64,000 nucleotides of DNA, taken from positions 1,612,001 through 1,676,000 of the forward strand of contig BLAL01000246.1 of the NCBI GenBank assembly GCA_015698045.1. The letters run 5' to 3'. Below, piece after piece: positions 58,744-64,000 of the stretch. A program made the translations under genes and the position numbers. The notes beneath the pieces are model-generated. The model saw only the letters and a list, made by a program, of their open reading frames with translations, did not search any database and was not told where the DNA came from. Positions within the stretch are counted from its first letter, which is position 1; the number at the start of each line of letters is the position of its first letter. The DNA comes from Rhizophagus clarus. Taxonomy: Eukaryota; Glomeromycota; Glomeromycetes; Glomerales; Glomeraceae.

Positions 58744-60475
58744 ATATTTATGTTATACAATTTTATAAATTACATGATTTTCTTTTTTATTTATCAATTA
58801 TGTACTTATTTTACTATATTACATTAAATAAAGACTTATAAGATTTATATAGATATGATATTTACTTTTATTAACGAAATTCAATAAATAATTTCAATAG
58901 AAAAATATTTATGAAATCATCTTTTGGTATGTAAATAATTAAAATAAATGTCAAAAAAAAAATTAAAAATAAAAAATAAAGAAATTTATTAAAAAAAAAA
59001 TATTTATTAAAAAAATAATGGATATCTGATATCTGTCAGATATCTGTCAGATATCTGCTCAGATTATCTGTCAGATATCATTAATTATCTGCTTGGATCA
59101 TTTGGATGGATTCGTAAAGATATCTAGCTAACACGGATATCTGTCCTTCGGATATCCTTACAAAATGGATCTGACAGATTCAGATAATGGATAATAGATT
59201 ATCCATGGATTGTAATACTTTCTCTACCCATTTATAGTAACAAAAAGAGGGAATCTTCAGCAGTAAGTAGAGGTTGGAACTGATTATCAAAATCAGTTTT
59301 ATAACCAGACTTAATCATCTTAGATTTATAACCAGTTAACGTTATAATAAAATGATAAACTGGTTTTATTATAACTGATTTAACCAGTTTTATTCATAGT
59401 TTTGTACTACAAACTACAAAGCACAAATTATAAATGATGTTAATTATCTCTGACTCATCATCACCATCTCTTCTCTTGAAAAAAAAAGAAAAATGTTAGC
59501 TTCCATGTTTTATCCAAATATAGACGCTGACTCTGATCAAGATATCAAGATTCTTTTACCCCACTATCCACACAATCATCCAAAGATAAAAAAAAGTGAA
59601 AATCTAGTATTATATCTGACTGTAGTAACAAGAGTCATACCTCTTTTTTTTGTATAGACAAAAATAACTCTGAGCTCGTGTATTGTAAAATATGTGAATA
59701 TGAACTTTCTAGATCAAATAAAAAGCCTCATGCATACACTTGTAAAGGTGAAAACACATCAAGTATGATATCTCATTTATGAGATAAACATGGCATAATG
59801 AATGATAATTTTACTGATTATTTAGATAAACATAGAGAGGTATGATCAAAATTATTTGCATTTAATTTTGTTTAGATTCAATATATTAATTTATTTATTG
59901 CTTAGCCAAAACATGATCAAAGTTGTCAAACCCAAGTTACCGATTATTATAGTTCATTACTGTGATGTCCAGCTCAATGACAAGAATTTTTAGCAAGAAA
60001 ATTAATCCAGTTTATTGTTCATTTTGTTTTACCCCTATTTATTTTACAAAATCATTTTTTTTGAGAATTTATTTTATTTACATATGTGAGCCAGAATTTT
60101 GTATCCCGTGTGATAAAACTGTCAAGGAACTCATCTATGGAGCTTATAATTGGAGTCATGATCAATTAAGCTCTCTACTTCATAGTAATGTAACAACAAT
60201 CCATTTGACTACCAACCTATGGACAATCAAATCTCAACACAGATATTTAGGCATTACAGCAACTTGGCTGTCTTTCGATTTTAAGTTTTGAAAAGCCCTT
60301 CTTTCTTGTGATCATCTTCCATAATCCGCATATAGAAGAAGTGATTAGTGAAGAATTATTTAAAATAATTTGCATTTACTATTGTCATAGACAACAGAGT
60401 AATATGGTTAAGGGAATATGATTATTAAATAACAATTATTTAAGCAGCATAGAACATCAACTGTGTGCTGTGCAT

Positions 60476-61732
60476 AAAGTTGCCTACCAAAACTCATTTG
60501 GCCAATGTCAAAAGTTGAAACTACTTACATAGTATTGAAACTGTCAAAATGTCAAGACGTCAAAACCTGTCAAAACTGCTGAAACCTGTCAAAACTGTCA
60601 AAACCATTTCAGCATTCAGTATAGTTTCAGGTACTTTTAGCATAAATAACACTAGTATTGTATTATAGTTTTGGCATAGTATCAGCTTTTGGTACCCAAA
60701 GACTAAAACAAATAAGAAATATTAGTACATTTCTTTAATGTTAAAAAAATTTCTTCACTCCTGTCATTCCTTACATTTCAAGTTTGAGTTCATCTGAGGA
60801 ATCTGGTGACCTAAAAAAATAAAGAAAGAAATGTTAATATGTTTCTTTAATATTAAAAGAATCCCCCTTTTCCCATTCCTTATATTTCATCTGAGGAGTC
60901 TAGTGACCTAAAAAATAAAGAAAGAAATATTAGTATGTTTTTTTAATGTTAAAAAAATTTTTTCACTCCTGCTCATTTCTTATATTTCAAGTCCAGGTTC
61001 ATTTGAGGAATCCAGTGACCTAAAAAAATAAAGAAAGAAATATTAGTATGTTTCTTTAATATTAAAAGAATTCCCCCTTCCCCATTTCTTACATTCCAAG
61101 TCTGGAGTCTGACGATCCAAAAAAAAGTCCAGTAACCTAAAAAAATAAAGAAAGAAACATTAGTATGTTTCTTTAATATTAAAAGAATTCTCCCTTTGCC
61201 ATTCGTTACATTCTAAAGTCCAGTTTGTAGTATTTATCTGGTAACCTATAAAAAGTGAAGAAGAAATGTTAGAAATGTTTCTAATAAAACAAATACCCTT
61301 TCCCACCTCCCTCATTTGCCTCAATTCCAAAGTCCACTTCATAATATTCATCTGGCACCCTACAAAAAAAAAATAATTTTTTTTTTTTTAAAAAAGAACT
61401 GAATGTTTTTTTTTTAAAAAAAAGAAAAATTGGTTTTAAATAACCAAAAATAAGATAAAAAAAATGGAAAGTCCAAGTCAGTTACTGAGTTTTGACCTTT
61501 TTCTTTTTACATAAAAGTAAAAAAAAAAGATTATTAACGATCAGTAAATCAATTTGATTGAACTAATTGGAAATTATGCTGATCATATGATATACTATGT
61601 TGAAATGTCAAAACAGTTTCAGCATATTGAAACTATTTTGGCATTTTGACAAACCAGAAGACTGATGTTGAAATGTTAAAATAATTGACAATTTCAACAT
61701 GTCAAAACTCTTTAGTTTTGGCAGGCAACTTT
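60476..61732. mobile_element. TIR element nested in hAT 2
   Basis: Ends AAAGTTGCCTACCAAAACT and, inverted, AAAGTTGCCTGCCAAAACT. Subterminal TGTCAAAACTG words occur on both sides. It is inserted between CAVH and the rest of the hAT core. The flanks share TGCAT, so the duplication is short or worn. The interior is the array at 60.70-61.38 kb. Confidence 0.85.
60700..61380 (-). repeat. Six-unit microexon/intron-like array
   Basis: Units of about 105-115 bp. Read on the minus strand, each has a T-rich run ending TTTATTTTTTTAG, a core of about 36 nt such as GTCACCAGATTCCTCAGATG to CTTGAAAT, then GTAAGGAATG or a decayed ATAAGG. In one frame the core reads SPDSSDELKLEM, and in other units variants such as SLDSSNEPGLEI. 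A core of 36 nt keeps phase on serial joining, unlike the 41-nt core of the 15.6-kb array. Core/donor boundaries on the plus strand are near 60770, 60880, 60990, 61090 and 61205. Confidence 0.75.
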
Positions 61733-63367
61733 AGCTGCATATATGTTACAGTTATCAGTCCAAAAAGGATTGAAACAGTGTAAAGCAATACATCACCATG
61801 TTAAAAGCCTGCAGACTTTTTTTAACTTCTGAAGCAAGCTCAATGATTGCGTGAGGTACAAGATGGATCTGGTCAAGTTGAAGGTGATACTGCCCAAAGT
61901 TTTTTTGAGTTTTTGACAAATGTTAAAACCAGGTGGAATTCCTCCTTGATAAGATTTGTTTCAACTTTATTACTTTTCTAACCAGATTGTACTACTCAGA
62001 AAGAAGGTGAAAAGTTAGAATGTTTGTGCTTATCAGTTGCGGAAAAAGAGTAGTATTTTTAACTCTATTAAAATCTGTATTTTTCATTTTTTTATTTATT
62101 TACATTATTATTGATTATTCTATTTATTTATAACATTGTTAAAGATTTTTGCAGGAAGTTGTAAAACTATTGGAACTGATCAAAATTGTAACTAAGCATT
62201 TGTGTGGCATTAATTATTCAATACTTAACCTCATTCATCCATACATGGAGTCACTTAAGAAGAAATTTGCTTTAAGGCCAAACAAAAATAAAACATTGAA
62301 ATCTACTTGATGCTTGTCTATGGTGAAAGTTATGAAGAAAACGATAATGACAAAATATCTGATGATGATATACCTAGTGCTGGCACTTGATAGCAATAGC
62401 AACATGCACATCAGCAATATCAACAAAGGACTCACACCTGTGGCTGAGGAAAAGTATGAACTCAACAGAGATCTAGTAGGAAACAAACACGAATTGAAAG
62501 CATTGAAGACACAAATAAGGTAGAAGATTTACCACCAGTTGATACAAGTGGTTTGCTTGAAAAAGCCCAAGCTGCAATTTACCTATCATTAGATAAATTA
62601 TAGGATGTTCTAACAGATACTGCTTTAATTGCTATATTTCATGACTCCCAATTTAAACATTTCAAGTGGTCAACTAACAATGAATGACATAGGGTCAATT
62701 GGTAAAGAATTTATACAATGCATTAAAAACAAATCTCTGTATTCTGGATGATAATGAAAATAGGAATTCTGTGAAGAATGATGATGGTAGTTTATTCAGC
62801 GATCTAGAAGATAATTATTACACACAAACGAACATAGAAGAGGAAGATGAAATATCATGTTATATAAAGTCACAAGATATTAGGATTAAAGATGACCCTT
62901 TAATATGGTGGTCAAATTATAGAGATAGTTTTCTTACTTTAGTGCAATTAGCAAGAAAATATCTTTCAATCCTTATGACATCAGTACCAAGCGAACAATT
63001 GTTTTCAGATGCTAAAAATCACATTTCAGCAAAAAAACACGATTGGCACCTGACTTAGTAAATAAAGTTTTGTTTTTAAAACGTAATAGCACTCATTTTG
63101 AGATGTTTCCACCACAAGAAAACTAAATTTTAGAAAACTTATAGAATTTTTTTGATAGTTAAACACAAACATTTAATAATTAATAATAATGATAAATGAT
63201 TAATTGGTTATTTCATTTTTTCGTTTATTAATACTACATATTACATAATTGGGTTATCTGATTTAACCAGTTTTAATATAAAACTGGTTTATAACTGGTT
63301 TCAATTTTTTAGATGACAATAAAACCAGTTTGTAATAATAAAACTGGTTCCAACCTCTAGTAATAAG

Positions 63368-64000
63368 GTTTAGTATAATTATAAATCTATATTTTAAATC
63401 ATTTCATACTGATTATATTTATAATTTTAAGAATCTAAATTGTTTTATTATAACATATTAAATTAAATATGTAGCTATATCCATGAATAAATGCAAAATA
63501 ATTTCATTCAGTTATTACAAAGATATTTTATATATAGTATTTTATTCATATCCACCGATTTGAAGAATTTGCCAATCATCAATTATGTGGCGCAGTACTA
63601 ATTAAAATCGATCAAAAACTGTCCCTATATAAGAAAAAATAAGCCAAAAAATACTTAAAAAAACTTTGACCTTTTCCAAAAAATTTACTTCTTTAACCTG
63701 AAACCAGTAGAAGAAATTTCTAAAAAAAGAAATAAAAATATTATAAAATTAGTTTATTTAAAAAAAAAGCAAGAATAAGTACCAGAATAATGATTTAACA
63801 AAAAAAATTGATTGAAAAATAACTAATAATGAATATCAAATAGATTTTAACTAAATAAGCTAATCAATATATAATTTAAATTCACTAAAAAATCATTATT
63901 AATCTTAGAATTATTTATTTATTGAAAGATTATTTTTGAATAATTTTGCTACCTAAATAAAAAAAATAGCTCTAAGTTATAATTAATGTAAAATAACTAC
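63368..64000. other. AT-rich intergenic
   Basis: No gene or repeat structure recognised up to the window edge. Confidence 0.5.

Larger units (their letters stand above)
55113..59215 (+). mobile_element. hAT transposon 1, decayed
   Basis: The left end TTAGATCCGTGGATGA and the right end, inverted (TTACAATCCATGGATAA), are imperfect TIRs. Subterminal zones are packed with CAGATATCTG and ACAGATAT words on both sides (55130-55210, 59020-59180). A third such zone at 56290-56450 ends in CTGGATCTAAC, which looks like another TIR, so a non-autonomous copy (55113-56449) may be embedded at the left. No matching 8-bp duplication was found. Confidence 0.7.
59655..63125 (+). pseudogene. hAT transposase relic
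   Basis: A BED finger is readable near 59670-59820 (VYCKICEYELSRSNKK, MISHL, DKHGI). The core follows near 60190-60270 as LTTNLWTIKSQHRYLGITAT, where the catalytic position of the TMDLWT motif reads Asn, so an acidic residue is lost. EHQLCAVH (60466) is split from the continuation QLSVQKGLKQCKAIHHHV (61748) by the nested element. The hATC domain appears at 62895-63040 (DPLIWWSNYRDSFLTLVQLA and SVPSEQLFSDAKN). Many stops and frameshifts; non-functional. Confidence 0.8.
59268..63359 (+). mobile_element. hAT transposon 2, decayed, with nested element
   Basis: Ends TAGAGGTTGGAACTGATT and, inverted, TAGAGGTTGGAACCAGTTTT, with an 8-bp target GCAGTAAG/GTAATAAG (59260-59267, 63360-63367), 6 of 8 identical with both differences transitions. 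Subterminal zones are rich in AAACTGGTTT words. The element carries one transposase relic and a 1.26-kb insertion. Confidence 0.88.

Overview
The window reads as nuclear DNA of an arbuscular mycorrhizal fungus, most likely Rhizophagus or a close relative. By eye it is roughly three quarters A+T. Host genes are split by many short introns, mostly 50-100 nt. The rest is decayed DNA transposons (Plavaka/CACTA-like, hAT, Tc1/mariner), non-LTR retroelements and low-complexity arrays. The proteins are clearly eukaryotic and fungal (ribosomal protein L35, mitochondrial mL53, a PMC1-type Ca2+ ATPase). The genus call rests on style and remembered families, not on a search.

Layout. 1-7.8 kb: a broken LINE ORF2, a Tc1 element inserted in a pogo-like element, an unknown pseudogene and a Harbinger-like MITE. 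7.84-21.12 kb: one 13.3-kb TIR-bounded element holding an uncharacterised minus-strand gene, a Plavaka-type transposase and an intact Myb/SANT-like gene. The transposase is interrupted by a hAT-like element, which is interrupted by a second TIR element, which contains a 17-unit array. A telomere-like tract abuts the right end. 21.8-34.9 kb: the only host gene island, with seven multi-exon genes: a small putative mitochondrial protein, short/branched-chain acyl-CoA dehydrogenase, RPL35, mL53, a membrane SDR, 2-isopropylmalate synthase and a PMC1-like Ca2+ ATPase. 36.5-50.5 kb: T-rich tracts, a second pogo-like element carrying another Tc1 and a MITE, and a 4.5-kb TIR element containing two hAT-like insertions and a 660-bp palindrome. 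50.5-52.5 kb: a fresh ORF1-only retroelement with a poly(A) tail and a perfect target duplication. 53.5-64 kb: an older ORF1 relic and two decayed hAT transposons.

Host genes are packed head to head or tail to tail. RPL35 and the acyl-CoA dehydrogenase share a 157-bp intergenic promoter. Four products look mitochondrial by N-terminus or family: acyl-CoA dehydrogenase, mL53, isopropylmalate synthase and the small protein. The dehydrogenase and the synthase touch branched-chain amino acid catabolism and leucine synthesis.

The strongest unexplained signal is a recurring repeat architecture. Short conserved cores are flanked by a pyrimidine-rich stretch ending in TAG and by GTAAGG-like sequence, so each unit looks like a microexon plus an intron. 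It is clearest at 15.56-17.51 kb (+) and recurs, unrelated in sequence, at 60.7-61.4 kb (-) and more weakly elsewhere.
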